A DNA stretch of 64,000 bases, from NCBI RefSeq assembly GCF_000364445.2, contig NZ_CP043538.1, positions 5,723,447 through 5,787,446 on the forward strand, given 5' to 3'. Position numbers and translations under genes: made by a program. Shown here piece by piece: positions 17,882-25,879 of the stretch (positions are counted from its first letter, which is position 1; each line of letters opens with the position of its first letter). Origin of the DNA: Methylobacterium mesophilicum SR1.6/6 (GTDB taxonomy: Bacteria; Pseudomonadota; Alphaproteobacteria; Rhizobiales; Beijerinckiaceae). Below the pieces are notes generated by a model, which saw nothing but the letters and a program-made list of their open reading frames with translations, did not search any database and was not told where the DNA came from.

Positions 17882-19048
17882 TCACCTCTGCAGCTGATAG
17901 GCGCTGCTGCAGAGTGTGGAAGCTTGGAATGCAGCCGCCATCATGACAAGCAGACCCGGAAACAGCATACTCAGGTTCCGCGCCTCGCCCGGAGCGCAGA
18001 ACAGCAGGAAAAGAGGCACGTTGAGTGCGGCCGCAATTGCAATCTGCTGACGCATCGCCGGAGTCACCCATCGCCAACCGACCGCAACCAACGCGGTGAC
18101 CGCGATGATCGAGGGCAGACTGAACGGGTGCGGCAGGGGAACTCCGTAGGTAATTTCCCACTTGACGAGAAAAATACCGGACAGAAAATAATTGAGTTGA
18201 TCGATGAGGTGGTATTCGGCAGTGTCGCCCGCATTGGCTCCGAAGCGAATTCTTGCAACCTCATAGGTAAGACCTGCAAGGGCGACGCAACTTGCGGTGA
18301 TTGCCGCAGACATGGGTACCGATTTGCGCTCACGCAGCAAGGGATAGGCAGTCAACGCGAAGAAAAAGAAGCTTTCCTTTGACCATGTGGCGAGCACCGT
18401 GACTGCGAGCATGGCGGGCCACCACGCTTTGCGAGCCAGCAGCAGGAACAAGCAGAAAAATGCCAATTCGATGTAATCATAAAAAAATCCACCAAAAGAT
18501 TGCATTAACGGAAATATCAACATGAACGATGCAGCGCCTGCACCGCAAGCAAACGGCCCGAAACCTTCACTTCGAGCAAGCTTGTATCCGAGCACAGTAA
18601 GTGCGACTGCGCTTAAATAAGTGATAAAATATACCAGTACGTAGCGCAGTATCTTGCTGCTATCGCTCTCGACAAAGGAGGGAAAGGCGAGCCGGGGCGT
18701 GCCGTCGCGCCGATGCAAAAAATGAGCGGCGAGAAGCCTGACGGCAGGGGGCGCAACCTGATCGATAGCGTTGACCGTGTCCACGACCAGCCTTCGATAA
18801 GCGTAGGGTCGCATTGCGGTCCCATCAAGCATCTTATTGAGCCCTGACTCCGGGGCGACATCGCGGAACTGCCACTTTGTGTAGTATCCGGAAAAAGAGG
18901 CGGCGGCGACCAGTAATGCGAGACCTACGATCAATATACGTGGAGCAATGATTAGCAACCGTCTCTCGCGGATTGGAATGATTGGCGCTCGTTCGACATT
19001 CGAAGTTCGCGCGTGTTCCAAGCCATGCATCAACTCGGCTCTATCCAT
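17882..19048 (-). CDS. Polytopic membrane protein of unknown function (possible glycosyltransferase)
   Basis: A 388-residue protein with about nine to ten TM segments. After TM1 comes a periplasmic loop with an RPYAYRRL motif (about 80-87), seen in uncharacterised membrane proteins thought to be lipid-linked-sugar glycosyltransferases. Near 220 a KESFFFF segment follows a long hydrophobic stretch. No DxD or DE pair typical of GT-C enzymes is certain. A GAGGG site precedes the ATG. It is first in the operon with the ArnE-like and HAD-UbiA genes and has more AT-rich codons than its surroundings, suggesting transfer. Confidence 0.75.
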   Translation of the reverse strand: MDRAELMHGLEHARTSNVERAPIIPIRERRLLIIAPRILIVGLALLVAAASFSGYYTKWQFRDVAPESGLNKMLDGTAMRPYAYRRLVVDTVNAIDQVAPPAVRLLAAHFLHRRDGTPRLAFPSFVESDSSKILRYVLVYFITYLSAVALTVLGYKLARSEGFGPFACGAGAASFMLIFPLMQSFGGFFYDYIELAFFCLFLLLARKAWWPAMLAVTVLATWSKESFFFFALTAYPLLRERKSVPMSAAITASCVALAGLTYEVARIRFGANAGDTAEYHLIDQLNYFLSGIFLVKWEITYGVPLPHPFSLPSIIAVTALVAVGWRWVTPAMRQQIAIAAALNVPLFLLFCAPGEARNLSMLFPGLLVMMAAAFQASTLCSSAYQLQR

Positions 19049-19645
19049 TGTTTACCCTCGGGCAGCTTATATTTCGTGTCGGTCCTTAAACCGACCCTTT
19101 GATGCTGCAATCGATCTTCGGAGTAGCATATTGAGGCGCCATCTATAAGTCGGCGCAGACAACTCATTCGTGCACGAGCGGTTTGTGCAGTGCAAGTGTG
19201 GAGGCGAGCGTCCAGCCGATCGCGCGCAAGCTTAACAGCGGCCAGCGCCCGGCGTTGTGTATTGGCTGGAAGAAAAGAAAGTAAAGTTAGCGAATTGACG
19301 CCGCGCTCAGACGGCGGCAGCGCCACGGCGCATCATCCGCACGCTCGACCTTAGTTTGCCAAAGGGACCATAAGACTGATCGGTTGATGCCTCCTCGATC
19401 GTCGCTGACAGTGTCCATCGTCAGACGACTCGGCGGACAAGTGCATATCGTACTTCGCGGCTTGACCCCGTCGCGCCCACTGAAGCGAACTTACTGCGGG
19501 ACCTGTTCGGCCTCAAGCTTGCCGCGGCAGTGGTCGCCCGCGCGCTCTGCGGCGGTGCGGCGGCAGCCGACAGGATTCCGGCCTATGGGGCAGGCTTGCT
19601 ACGCTCGAACGGCTTGTCGGCCGACAGACACTCGAGCTTGAGTTT
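19049..19645. other. Intergenic stretch upstream of the envelope operon; no supported gene
   Basis: About 600 bases. The left part must hold the promoter of the minus-strand operon that starts at 19048. A plus-strand piece at about 19475-19637 reads TEANLLRDLFGLKLAAAVVARAL and ends in SLSF; it looks like protein remnants, but lacks a start and cannot be identified. Confidence 0.4.
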
Positions 19646-19822
19646 TTAGACGACGCGATAGCCGATCATCCGCGCACCGACCTGCAGGTCTTCAGGGCCG
19701 CCGCCGCGAACCCGCAGGTCATGAAGGGTCTTCGTACAGACGCCGAGTGTCTCTGCCGTCTGCTTGGCTGAGTGAACGGGATCGAAGGACGCGCCCCCGC
19801 CGCCAGACACAAGCCCCTGCAT
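19646..19822 (-). CDS. Small HTH protein, excisionase/AlpA-like (possibly truncated)
   Basis: A 58-residue frame. After a Gly-rich start (MQGLVSGGGG), residues 18-58 read SAKQTAETLGVCTKTLHDLR, then GGGPEDLQVGARMIGYRVV. This is the pattern of a MerR-like winged HTH of excisionase/AlpA type: 'TAxxLGVSxxTLxxLR' helix followed by a 'P...xGxRxxGYR' wing. It stops right after the wing, without the usual final helix. It lies 264 bp from the tRNA-Thr 3' end, the place where integrative elements keep such genes. The integrase itself is missing. Confidence 0.5.
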   Translation of the reverse strand: MQGLVSGGGGASFDPVHSAKQTAETLGVCTKTLHDLRVRGGGPEDLQVGARMIGYRVV

Positions 19823-20085
19823 CTTCTCGCTGCTCGCCGCATTGGCCTCGCTATTCCGTTGCCCTTCCTATTTCCGCAGAACGGTCGGCGGCGGCAAGCG
19901 ATTGACTGTTCCCCACTTCAGGCAGGACCGGCAGGTCAATGTGCGTAAGCTGCTAGTCCCGGGTGACGCCGACCAAAGAACTTAAGTCGCGTCGGGATGA
20001 TCCGCGTCGGTGACGCCACGGCCAAAGGTGCGCCGGACCGCAACGCCAAGGACTCGAGAAATCACTGTCACCGTTGGAGGACATA

Positions 20086-20161
20086 TGGTGCCGCAAGAGG
20101 GATTCGAACCCCCGACCCCCTCATTACGAATGAGGTGCTCTACCAGCTGAGCTATTGCGGC
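20086..20161 (-). tRNA. tRNA-Thr (anticodon CGT)
   Basis: The complement folds as a full cloverleaf of 76 bases: acceptor GCCGCAA pairing with TTGCGGC, D-loop AGCTCAGCTGGTAGAGC, anticodon stem CCTCA/TGAGG around the loop TTCGTAA (anticodon CGT, reading ACG), T-arm GGGGGTTCGAATCCCTC and an encoded CCA. The 3' end faces the accessory island on the left, which fits use of this gene as an integration target. A matching att duplicate was not found by eye. Confidence 0.96.
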
Positions 20162-20219
20162 CCGGGCCCTGTATCCGGACCCAGCACGGCGCAGAACGGG
20201 TTACGCCGGGCTGGCAGGC

Positions 20220-20247
20220 TCATAGCGGCCCGACCCGTTTTAGGCAA
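20220..20247 (-). promoter_or_regulatory. Putative promoter of tRNA-Thr
   Basis: On the minus strand, TTGCCT (20247-20242) and CTATGA (20225-20220) are separated by 16 bases, close to alphaproteobacterial sigma-70 spacing. This puts a start site about 50 bases before the tRNA 5' end. It lies between the aroB stop and the tRNA. Read-through from aroB is the alternative. Confidence 0.35.
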
Positions 20248-20269
20248 GGCCGGAGCGCGCCGAACGGGC

Positions 20270-21415
20270 TCAGCCGCCGTGATCAGATGCCAACTCGTCA
20301 CGGAGGAACGCCGCCACCTCCGCCCGCTCCACGCCCGGGGCGATGAAGCTCTGGCCAATCCCGCGGGCGAGGATGAAGGTGAGCGCGCCGTCGCGGACCT
20401 TCTTGTCCTGAGCCATGGCGTCGAGGATCGCCTCGGCATCGCCGCATCCGCCCGGGACGGCCTGCAGGCGGGTCGGCAGACCGGCCAGCGCGAGGTGGTT
20501 GGCGACGCGGCCCGCATCCTGTCCGGCGCAGAGGCCGAGCCGGGCCGAGAACCGGAAGGCCAGCGCCATGCCGATCGCCACCCCTTCCCCGTGCACCAGC
20601 CGGCCGGCATCGTAGCCCGTCAGGCGCTCCAAGGCGTGACCGAACGTGTGGCCGAGATTCAGGAGGGCCCGCTCGCCGTCCTCCCGCTCGTCGCGGGTCA
20701 CCACGGCGGCCTTCGCGCGGCAGCAGGCGGCCACCGCCTCGTCGCGTTCCGGGCCGCCGGAAAAGATCCCGCGCCAGTGCGCCTCGCACCAGTCGAAGAA
20801 GCCGGGATCGGCGATCAGCCCATATTTGGCGACCTCGGCGTAGCCTGCGCGCATCTCGCGTTCCGACAGGGTGTCGAGGGCTCCGGTATCAGCCAGGACC
20901 AGCCGCGGCTGGTGGAACGCGCCGATCAGGTTCTTGCCGAGCGGTGCGTTGATCCCGGTCTTTCCGCCCACCGAGGAATCGACCTGGGCCAGCAGGCTGG
21001 TCGGCACCTGCACGAAGCGCACGCCGCGCCGCAGGGTCGCCGCCGCGAAGCCGGCGAGATCGCCGACGACGCCGCCGCCCAGGGCCACGACGAGGTCGCC
21101 GCGCTCCACCTTGAGCGCCAGAAGGCCGTCGCAGACCTGCGCGTAACCCGCGTAGGATTTCGAGCCCTCCCCCGGCGCGACCGTCACGAGACCCGCATGA
21201 AGGCCGGCCCGCTCGAGGCTGTCCTGCAGGCGCCCGGCGTAGAGCGGCCCGACCGTCGCGTCGGTGACGATGGCGGCCCGGCGCGCACCCAGAGCGGCCA
21301 CCGGCGCGCCGGCGGCGTCGATCAGGCCGCGTCCGATCCGGATGTCGTAGGCACGGCCGCCATCGAGCGGCACATGGACCGTCAGGAAATCCGCGTTGGT
21401 CTGGGGCTCGGTCAC
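20270..21415 (-). CDS. aroB: 3-dehydroquinate synthase
   Basis: Second enzyme of the shikimate pathway: converts DAHP to 3-dehydroquinate using NAD+ and a divalent metal in the cytoplasm. The protein has 381 residues, the normal length. The family motifs GGGVVGDLAGFAAATLRRGV (about 113-132), PTSLLAQVDSSVGGKTGIN and NLIGAFHQP, plus the metal-site HTFGHALE (near 264), are all intact. It follows aroK by 18 bases on the same strand, the standard alphaproteobacterial aroKB operon. The first enzyme of the pathway is not in the window. Confidence 0.97.
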   Translation of the reverse strand: MTEPQTNADFLTVHVPLDGGRAYDIRIGRGLIDAAGAPVAALGARRAAIVTDATVGPLYAGRLQDSLERAGLHAGLVTVAPGEGSKSYAGYAQVCDGLLALKVERGDLVVALGGGVVGDLAGFAAATLRRGVRFVQVPTSLLAQVDSSVGGKTGINAPLGKNLIGAFHQPRLVLADTGALDTLSEREMRAGYAEVAKYGLIADPGFFDWCEAHWRGIFSGGPERDEAVAACCRAKAAVVTRDEREDGERALLNLGHTFGHALERLTGYDAGRLVHGEGVAIGMALAFRFSARLGLCAGQDAGRVANHLALAGLPTRLQAVPGGCGDAEAILDAMAQDKKVRDGALTFILARGIGQSFIAPGVERAEVAAFLRDELASDHGG

Positions 21416-21433
21416 GGACAGGCTCGCTGGCTT

Positions 21434-22033
21434 CTACTGGGCGGCGACGGGAACGGGCGGCTCGCCGTTGAGATGGGCGTCGAGCGCCTCGAGCACGTCC
21501 TGGACGACGCGGTCGTGCGAGACCTCCCGGGAGATGACCATCACGTCGGCCGCGGCGTAGACCGGGTGACGCACGGCCATCAGGTCGCGCATCGTCGCCT
21601 CCGGATCCTCAGTCTGCAGCAGCGGGCGGTTCCCGCGCTTGCGCACCCGTCGCATCAGGACGTCGAGATCGGCCTTGAGCCAGACCGAGATCGCGGATTC
21701 CGCGATGCGCGCGCGGGTGGACTCGCGCAAGTAGGCGCCGCCGCCCGTGGCCAGCACCAGGGGCCCGGCCCGGAGCAGCCGCGCGATCACCCGCTCCTCT
21801 CCGTCCCGGAAGCTCGGCTCGCCGTAGATGGCGAAGATGTCGGGGATGGTCAGGCCGGCCGCGGCCTCGATCTCGAAGTCCGCATCCTTGAAGATCAGGC
21901 CCAGGCGGCTCGCGAGGCGGCGGCCGACCGTGCTCTTGCCTGCTCCCATGAGGCCGACGAGCACGATCGAGCGCAGGCCAAGCGCCCGGCGCAAGCGCGC
22001 CTCGATCGGTTCACCCGCCGCCTCCTCACTCAT
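21434..22033 (-). CDS. aroK: Shikimate kinase
   Basis: Phosphorylates shikimate with ATP. The 199-residue protein shows the P-loop GLMGAGKSTVGRRLA (about 31-45), the substrate residues in KDADFEIE and RDGEERVI, the Walker-B-like LATGGGAYL and the lid-region arginines (RKRGNRPLL). ATG 22033 is chosen; a GTG four codons upstream is possible. It is upstream of aroB in one operon and divergent from the small membrane protein and xerD. Confidence 0.96.
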   Translation of the reverse strand: MSEEAAGEPIEARLRRALGLRSIVLVGLMGAGKSTVGRRLASRLGLIFKDADFEIEAAAGLTIPDIFAIYGEPSFRDGEERVIARLLRAGPLVLATGGGAYLRESTRARIAESAISVWLKADLDVLMRRVRKRGNRPLLQTEDPEATMRDLMAVRHPVYAAADVMVISREVSHDRVVQDVLEALDAHLNGEPPVPVAAQ

Positions 22034-22312
22034 CGACCGCTGCACCGCATCCGTGTGGCGTTACCGCCCTCTTCCCATGTCCCGGCCGCCGAGCGTCGGG
22101 GCCGCACTCATCCTGCGGCAGGCTCTTAGCGCGATTCAAGCGACCAGCGAAACGTATCGCTGTTGCGTTGTGGGCCTTGTCAGCGCCTTCATCGCATGAT
22201 CGAAACCGGGCACCCGGCGCTTCCGGGAGCAGGCCCCCGCTCATTCCGGTTGCCGCCCTGGTCCCCGCACCGGTCCCCGTGACCGCACCCGTCCGCCCGA
22301 GGTTCGACCCAC

Positions 22313-22465
22313 GTGCCGACCCTGTTCCGTTTCTTCGCCACCCTCGCGATCCTGGCGGGCCTCGTCTTTGCCGCGATGTTCGCGCTGGCCAATTTCGTCC
22401 AGCCCACACCCCGGGAGATGACCGTGACCATCCCAGCCTCGAAGCTTCAGCCGGGCAATCGTTGA
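22313..22465 (+). CDS. Small conserved single-pass membrane protein upstream of xerD
   Basis: A 50-residue protein starting at GTG 22313. Residues about 5-30 are one hydrophobic helix (FFATLAILAGLVFAAMFALA), then a short periplasmic or cytoplasmic tail PTPREMTVTIPASKLQPGNR. Similar tiny proteins sit between aroK and xerD in Rhizobiales. Its TGA overlaps the proposed TTG start of xerD, so it may drive xerD translation by coupling. Function unknown. Confidence 0.7.
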   Translation: MPTLFRFFATLAILAGLVFAAMFALANFVQPTPREMTVTIPASKLQPGNR

Positions 22466-23406
22466 CCGCGGTCCAAGGCAGCGACGAGGGCTCCCACGCG
22501 CCGTCCTCCGAGGTCGCCGACTATCTCGACATGCTGGCCGCGGAGCGCGGTGCCGGTCTCAACACCCTGTCCGCCTACAGGCGGGACCTCGACGATTATC
22601 TGGGCTTCCTCGCCCGGTCCGGGATCGACCTTCCGGAGGTGGATGCCGGGACGCTCCGGGCCTTCCTTGTCGATCTCGAGGCGCGGGGGCTGAAGGCGTC
22701 CTCGGCGGCGCGGCGGCTGTCCTGCGTGCGCGGCTTTCACAAGTTCCTGTATGCCGAGGGGTTCGCCGATGCCGATCCCAGCGTCGCCGTGTCGGGGCCG
22801 CGCCGGGGACGGTCCCTGCCGAAGATCCTGTCCGTCGCGGAGGTCGATCGCCTCCTCGGCGTCGCGCAGGCGGAGGCGTCCGCCGAACGGGCGCCCGGCG
22901 CGGCTCGCCGGGCGCGGCGGATGGTCTGCCTGCTCGAATTGCTCTACGCCACCGGCCTGCGCGTGTCCGAACTCGTCGCCCTGCCGCGCGCGGCGGGCGC
23001 GACTCGCGAGCGCTACCTGTTCATCAAGGGCAAGGGCGGCCGGGAGCGCCTCGTGCCGCTCACCGAGGCGGCGCGATCCGCCATGGCGGCTCACCTCGAA
23101 ACGGTCCCTGAGGACTCCGCGTGGCTCTTTCCCGCCGACAGCGAGAGCGGGCATCTCACCCGGCAGGCCTTCGCCCGCGACCTCAAAGCCGTGGCGCTGC
23201 AGGCGGACCTGCGTCCGGACCGGATCAGCCCGCACGTGCTACGCCACGCCTTCGCCAGCCATCTCCTGCAGAACGGCGCCGATCTCCGGATCGTCCAGGA
23301 ACTGCTCGGGCATGCCGACATCTCGACGACGCAGATCTACACGCACGTCCTCGATGAACGATTGAAGGCCATGGTACGGGATCTGCACCCGCTGATGGAC
23401 GGTTGA
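22462..23406 (+). CDS. xerD: Site-specific tyrosine recombinase XerD
   Basis: Chromosome-dimer resolvase of 314 residues, working with XerC at dif. It has a SAM-like core-binding domain at 15-100 and a catalytic domain at 125-310. The catalytic residues are visible in ATGLRVSEL (Arg), KGGRERLVP, HVLRHAFASHLL (His-x-x-Arg), GHADISTTQIYTHV (His and Tyr nucleophile). The frame is open far upstream, but only a TTG at 22462, overlapping the preceding stop, gives a normal N-terminus. This is the housekeeping recombinase, not the island integrase. Confidence 0.93.
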   Translation: MTAVQGSDEGSHAPSSEVADYLDMLAAERGAGLNTLSAYRRDLDDYLGFLARSGIDLPEVDAGTLRAFLVDLEARGLKASSAARRLSCVRGFHKFLYAEGFADADPSVAVSGPRRGRSLPKILSVAEVDRLLGVAQAEASAERAPGAARRARRMVCLLELLYATGLRVSELVALPRAAGATRERYLFIKGKGGRERLVPLTEAARSAMAAHLETVPEDSAWLFPADSESGHLTRQAFARDLKAVALQADLRPDRISPHVLRHAFASHLLQNGADLRIVQELLGHADISTTQIYTHVLDERLKAMVRDLHPLMDG

Positions 23407-23491
23407 GCGCCGCCGCCTACAGCGCGACGCCGTCCGTTATACCACCGCGCATTGTACAGGTGCTGCGAACTGCCTAAGAGTGAACTTTCGC

Positions 23492-23514
23492 CATACCGGT
23501 ATGCGGATCCGCAT
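23492..23514. promoter_or_regulatory. Two overlapping perfect palindromes in the ohrR leader
   Basis: CATACCGGTATG (23492-23503) overlaps ATGCGGATCCGCAT (23501-23514), sharing ATG. They lie 23-45 bases before the ohrR start codon, where a MarR-family dimer would repress its own gene. The sequence does not look like the AT-rich Bacillus OhrR site; binding is inferred from position and symmetry only. Confidence 0.4.
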
Positions 23515-23536
23515 TTACCAGAGAGAGACCACCCCT

Positions 23537-24055
23537 ATGTCGAGTCCGACGGCTGCGCAGAGCGGCGCCGAGCCGAGCCAGACGGGGCAGGCCGCCGTCG
23601 ATCAGGCCACCCGGCAGGAGCGGCAGCGCCTCGACAACCAGCTGTGCTTCGCCGTCTACGCCGCGGCCCACGCATTCGGCCGCGCGTATCGCAATCTCCT
23701 CGGTCGCTACGAACTGACCTATCCACAATATCTTGTTCTGCTCGTGCTGTGGGAGCAGGACGGGCTGTCGGTGAAGGAGATCGGCACCCGCCTCTTCCTC
23801 GATTCCGGCACGCTGACCCCGCTGCTGAAGCGCCTGGAGGCCTCGGGACGGGTGCGACGCGCGCGTGACAGGGTCGACGAGCGCCAAGTCAGCATCTTCC
23901 TGACACCGGACGGACTGAAGTTGCGCGACGTTCTAGCCTGCATCCCGGACGATGCCGGCGGACTGACCGGGCTGAGCCTGGAAGGCCGCAAGACCCTTCT
24001 TGACGATCTTGTGAACCTGCGGCGCGGCCTTCAGGACGGCCTGCTCGCCGATTAG
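23537..24055 (+). CDS. ohrR: MarR-family regulator, OhrR-type peroxide sensor
   Basis: Redox-sensing repressor of 172 residues with a winged HTH. The segment LDNQLCFAVYAAAHAFGRAY places a cysteine at residue 37, the position of the reactive cysteine of OhrR. The following YPQYLVLLVLWE and LFLDSGTLTPLLKRLE are highly characteristic of that subfamily. GAGAGAG precedes the ATG at 23537. Oxidation by organic hydroperoxides would release DNA. No ohr peroxidase gene is adjacent, so its target is elsewhere or limited to itself. Confidence 0.88.
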   Translation: MSSPTAAQSGAEPSQTGQAAVDQATRQERQRLDNQLCFAVYAAAHAFGRAYRNLLGRYELTYPQYLVLLVLWEQDGLSVKEIGTRLFLDSGTLTPLLKRLEASGRVRRARDRVDERQVSIFLTPDGLKLRDVLACIPDDAGGLTGLSLEGRKTLLDDLVNLRRGLQDGLLAD

Positions 24056-24059
24056 GGAC

Positions 24060-24081
24060 GGGGCGGCCCGTTGGCCGCCCC
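24060..24081. terminator. Stem-loop between convergent ohrR and cytochrome c genes
   Basis: A nine-base perfect stem GGGGCGGCC/GGCCGCCCC with the loop CGTT starts five bases after the ohrR stop. There is no T-run on either side, so it may be a Rho-assisted or transcript-stabilising hairpin serving both convergent genes. Confidence 0.5.
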
Positions 24082-24104
24082 TCGAAACGCCGGAGCTGTC
24101 GACG

Positions 24105-24470
24105 TCAGGACTGCGTCTTGAGGTAGGCGATCACGTCGTTGATCTTCTTGTCATCGGGGTAGCCCTGGAAGATCATCTTGGTGCCCGGGACCTTCGCCTT
24201 CGGGTTCTTCAGCCACTCGTGCAGGTTGGCCTCGTCCCAGGTGATCCCGGAATTCTTCAGCGCCGCGGAGTAGCTGTAGCCCTCGTAGGTGCCGGCCTTG
24301 CGGCCGACGACGCCCTTGAGATCCGGGCCGACACCATTCTTCTGGAAGTTGTGGCACGCCTTGCAGGGGGCGAACGCCTTCTCGCCGGCGGCCGCGTCTC
24401 CGGCCTCCTGGGCCTGCGCCGAAAGCGGGATCAGGACGGCGAGGACGGCGCCGAGAACGAGTGAACGCAT
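24105..24470 (-). CDS. Class I cytochrome c, periplasmic
   Basis: Periplasmic electron carrier of 121 residues with a Sec signal (cleaved after AQA at about 21). It has one haem-binding motif CKACH (about residues 36-40) and an axial Met in PGTKMIFQG (near 97-101), the c2/c550 pattern. In a methylotroph it could accept electrons from a dehydrogenase or feed the terminal oxidase, but the partner is not in view. It is monocistronic and convergent with ohrR. Confidence 0.93.
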   Translation of the reverse strand: MRSLVLGAVLAVLIPLSAQAQEAGDAAAGEKAFAPCKACHNFQKNGVGPDLKGVVGRKAGTYEGYSYSAALKNSGITWDEANLHEWLKNPKAKVPGTKMIFQGYPDDKKINDVIAYLKTQS

Positions 24471-24637
24471 GGATTTCCTCCTGTTGGCCGCCGCCGCGGC
24501 AGCGCTGGGGCAGAGCTTGCCTGCCTGGAACAGCTCTAAATAATCCGCCTACAGGGCGCAACGGCCGAGTTTTCGGCCGTCAATAGCCCAGTCTGCGGTC
24601 GCGGTGGTCGCGTCCCGCCGCCGCCTCCCTCAACTCG

Positions 24638-24994
24638 ATGCGCCCGATTTGGCTCCCTGGAGCAGTTGGAAGCTGTGCCGGGGCACTCCGTCCGGCACCG
24701 CGCACGCTGAGCGCCCATGCCCGTTTGCCGGGAGACCCGAGCTTCTTTAGGCTCCTGCGGGCCGTGCGTGCGCGAGAACCCTCACTTCCGGATTGCTTGA
24801 CGCGCCTCCTCGAGACGCCGCAGTGCTCGACCGGACCTGGACTGGAGCCGGCCACGCCTCCGGCGGAGGCGCCCGATCGGCATTCGTCACATGCGGCACT
24901 GGAATCCGCAGTGCTGCGCGGCTTCGTCTACGGCGTCTCGGGTCTCGTCTGGCTCGGCGTGATGGCCTTGTTCATCCATCATTTCGGGCGCTGA
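24638..24994 (+). CDS. Hypothetical protein with one C-terminal membrane helix (start uncertain)
   Basis: The last 35 residues (from about ALESAVLRGFVYGVSGLVWL to HHFGR) form a convincing single TM helix with a short basic end. The N-terminal 80 residues are Pro/Arg-rich and may not be translated. No good ribosome site is seen for any start. A shorter protein beginning within 24780-24890 is likely. No family recognised. Confidence 0.4.
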   Translation: MRPIWLPGAVGSCAGALRPAPRTLSAHARLPGDPSFFRLLRAVRAREPSLPDCLTRLLETPQCSTGPGLEPATPPAEAPDRHSSHAALESAVLRGFVYGVSGLVWLGVMALFIHHFGR

Positions 24995-25159
24995 GACGGC
25001 AGTCTTCCTGCGGCCAGGACGCTGTGGATATCGGTGGCTGAACCGGCCATCGATGCGATCGAAGACTCATTCTACAACCAAGTCAGGTATCGGTCCGTCC
25101 AAGATCGTGTGGAGTCGGTTCGAGCGGCGAAGCTCGGCTGCAGGGTCGGGAGAGCAGCG

Positions 25160-25423
25160 ATGAGTCTGACCGGACGCTTCTGGTTTCGGAAAACCTGGAC
25201 CGGGCGGCTGATCCTCCTCGTGGAGGAGGAGCGTCCGCGCTGGTTCGGCCGCGGCAACGCGAAGCCGCGCTGGCGCAACGCCAAATTGCTCGACTTCGCC
25301 GAGCCGGAACTCAGGCCGCTGATGATGATGGAGAAGCACCATCGCGCTGGCGGCGCCTCCGCGCAGGTCCGGACTCTTCGTCCCGTGCCGGCTGCGCCCG
25401 AGGCCCGCGCCGCCAACGGCTGA
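25160..25423 (+). CDS. Hypothetical small conserved-type protein
   Basis: An 87-residue protein starting MSLTGRFWFRKTWTGRLILL, with GGGAGAG eight bases upstream of ATG 25160. The first half is aromatic and basic (WTGRLILLVEEERPRWF), predicted as beta strands. The second half has MMMEKHH and an Ala/Pro-rich tail. It is followed by two further small genes, DUF6894 and RMF-like, and may belong to the same stress-associated group. Function not known. Confidence 0.6.
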   Translation: MSLTGRFWFRKTWTGRLILLVEEERPRWFGRGNAKPRWRNAKLLDFAEPELRPLMMMEKHHRAGGASAQVRTLRPVPAAPEARAANG

Positions 25424-25544
25424 ACACCGCACCGCGCGATCCGGCATGGGGATGGCAAGGGACAGGGTGCTGCGCCGGCCGTTCGCGATTACCACCTGGG
25501 GGAGGCCGCCCGCCGTCGCGGACATCCCAACGGGGCCGAACGCC

Positions 25545-25802
25545 ATGCCGCGCTATTTCTTCCACACCCAGATCGGCGAGGATCTCATCACCGACCCCGC
25601 CGGCATCGAACTCCGCGATCCGGATGAGGCTTGGGAGAAGGCCCGCGCCACGATCCGCGCCGCCCTGCGCACGCCCGAGGATCAGGCTCGCCTGATGACG
25701 GCGTGCTTGGTCGTCACCGATGCCGCGGACGAGGTGGTGCTGGAGTTTCCGTTCAGCGAGGCCGTCTCGCTGCCGTCGCCGGGAGATCCGACGCTGAATT
25801 GA
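25545..25802 (+). CDS. DUF6894 family protein
   Basis: An 85-residue cytoplasmic protein. The family start MPRYFFHTQIGEDLITD is exact, followed by a conserved region with DPDEAWEKARATIRA. Such proteins occur in many copies in Methylobacterium and Bradyrhizobium; role unknown. The upstream in-frame extension to 25446 is atypical and is not used. Confidence 0.8.
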   Translation: MPRYFFHTQIGEDLITDPAGIELRDPDEAWEKARATIRAALRTPEDQARLMTACLVVTDAADEVVLEFPFSEAVSLPSPGDPTLN

Positions 25803-25879
25803 GGGCGGCCATCCGATCCGTTGCGCCCTACATCGCGGCGGACGTGATGGCGACGCGACGGATCAGGAGCCGCGGCAGG

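Noticed and set aside
10632..20085. A duplicate of the tRNA-Thr 3' end marking the other island border
   Set aside because: I searched for the CCA-proximal sequence between about 10,600 and 16,000 and saw no convincing copy; a computed alignment would be decisive.
19997..22129. Plus-strand open frame of 710 codons across tRNA-Thr, aroB and aroK
   Set aside because: It reads through the tRNA and is the antisense shadow of aroB/aroK; the phrase GIRTPDPLITNEV is the usual artefact of translating a tRNA complement.
22462..23406. XerD as the integrase of the island
   Set aside because: It lies beyond aroKB, has the length and motifs of housekeeping XerD and occurs at this place in related genomes.
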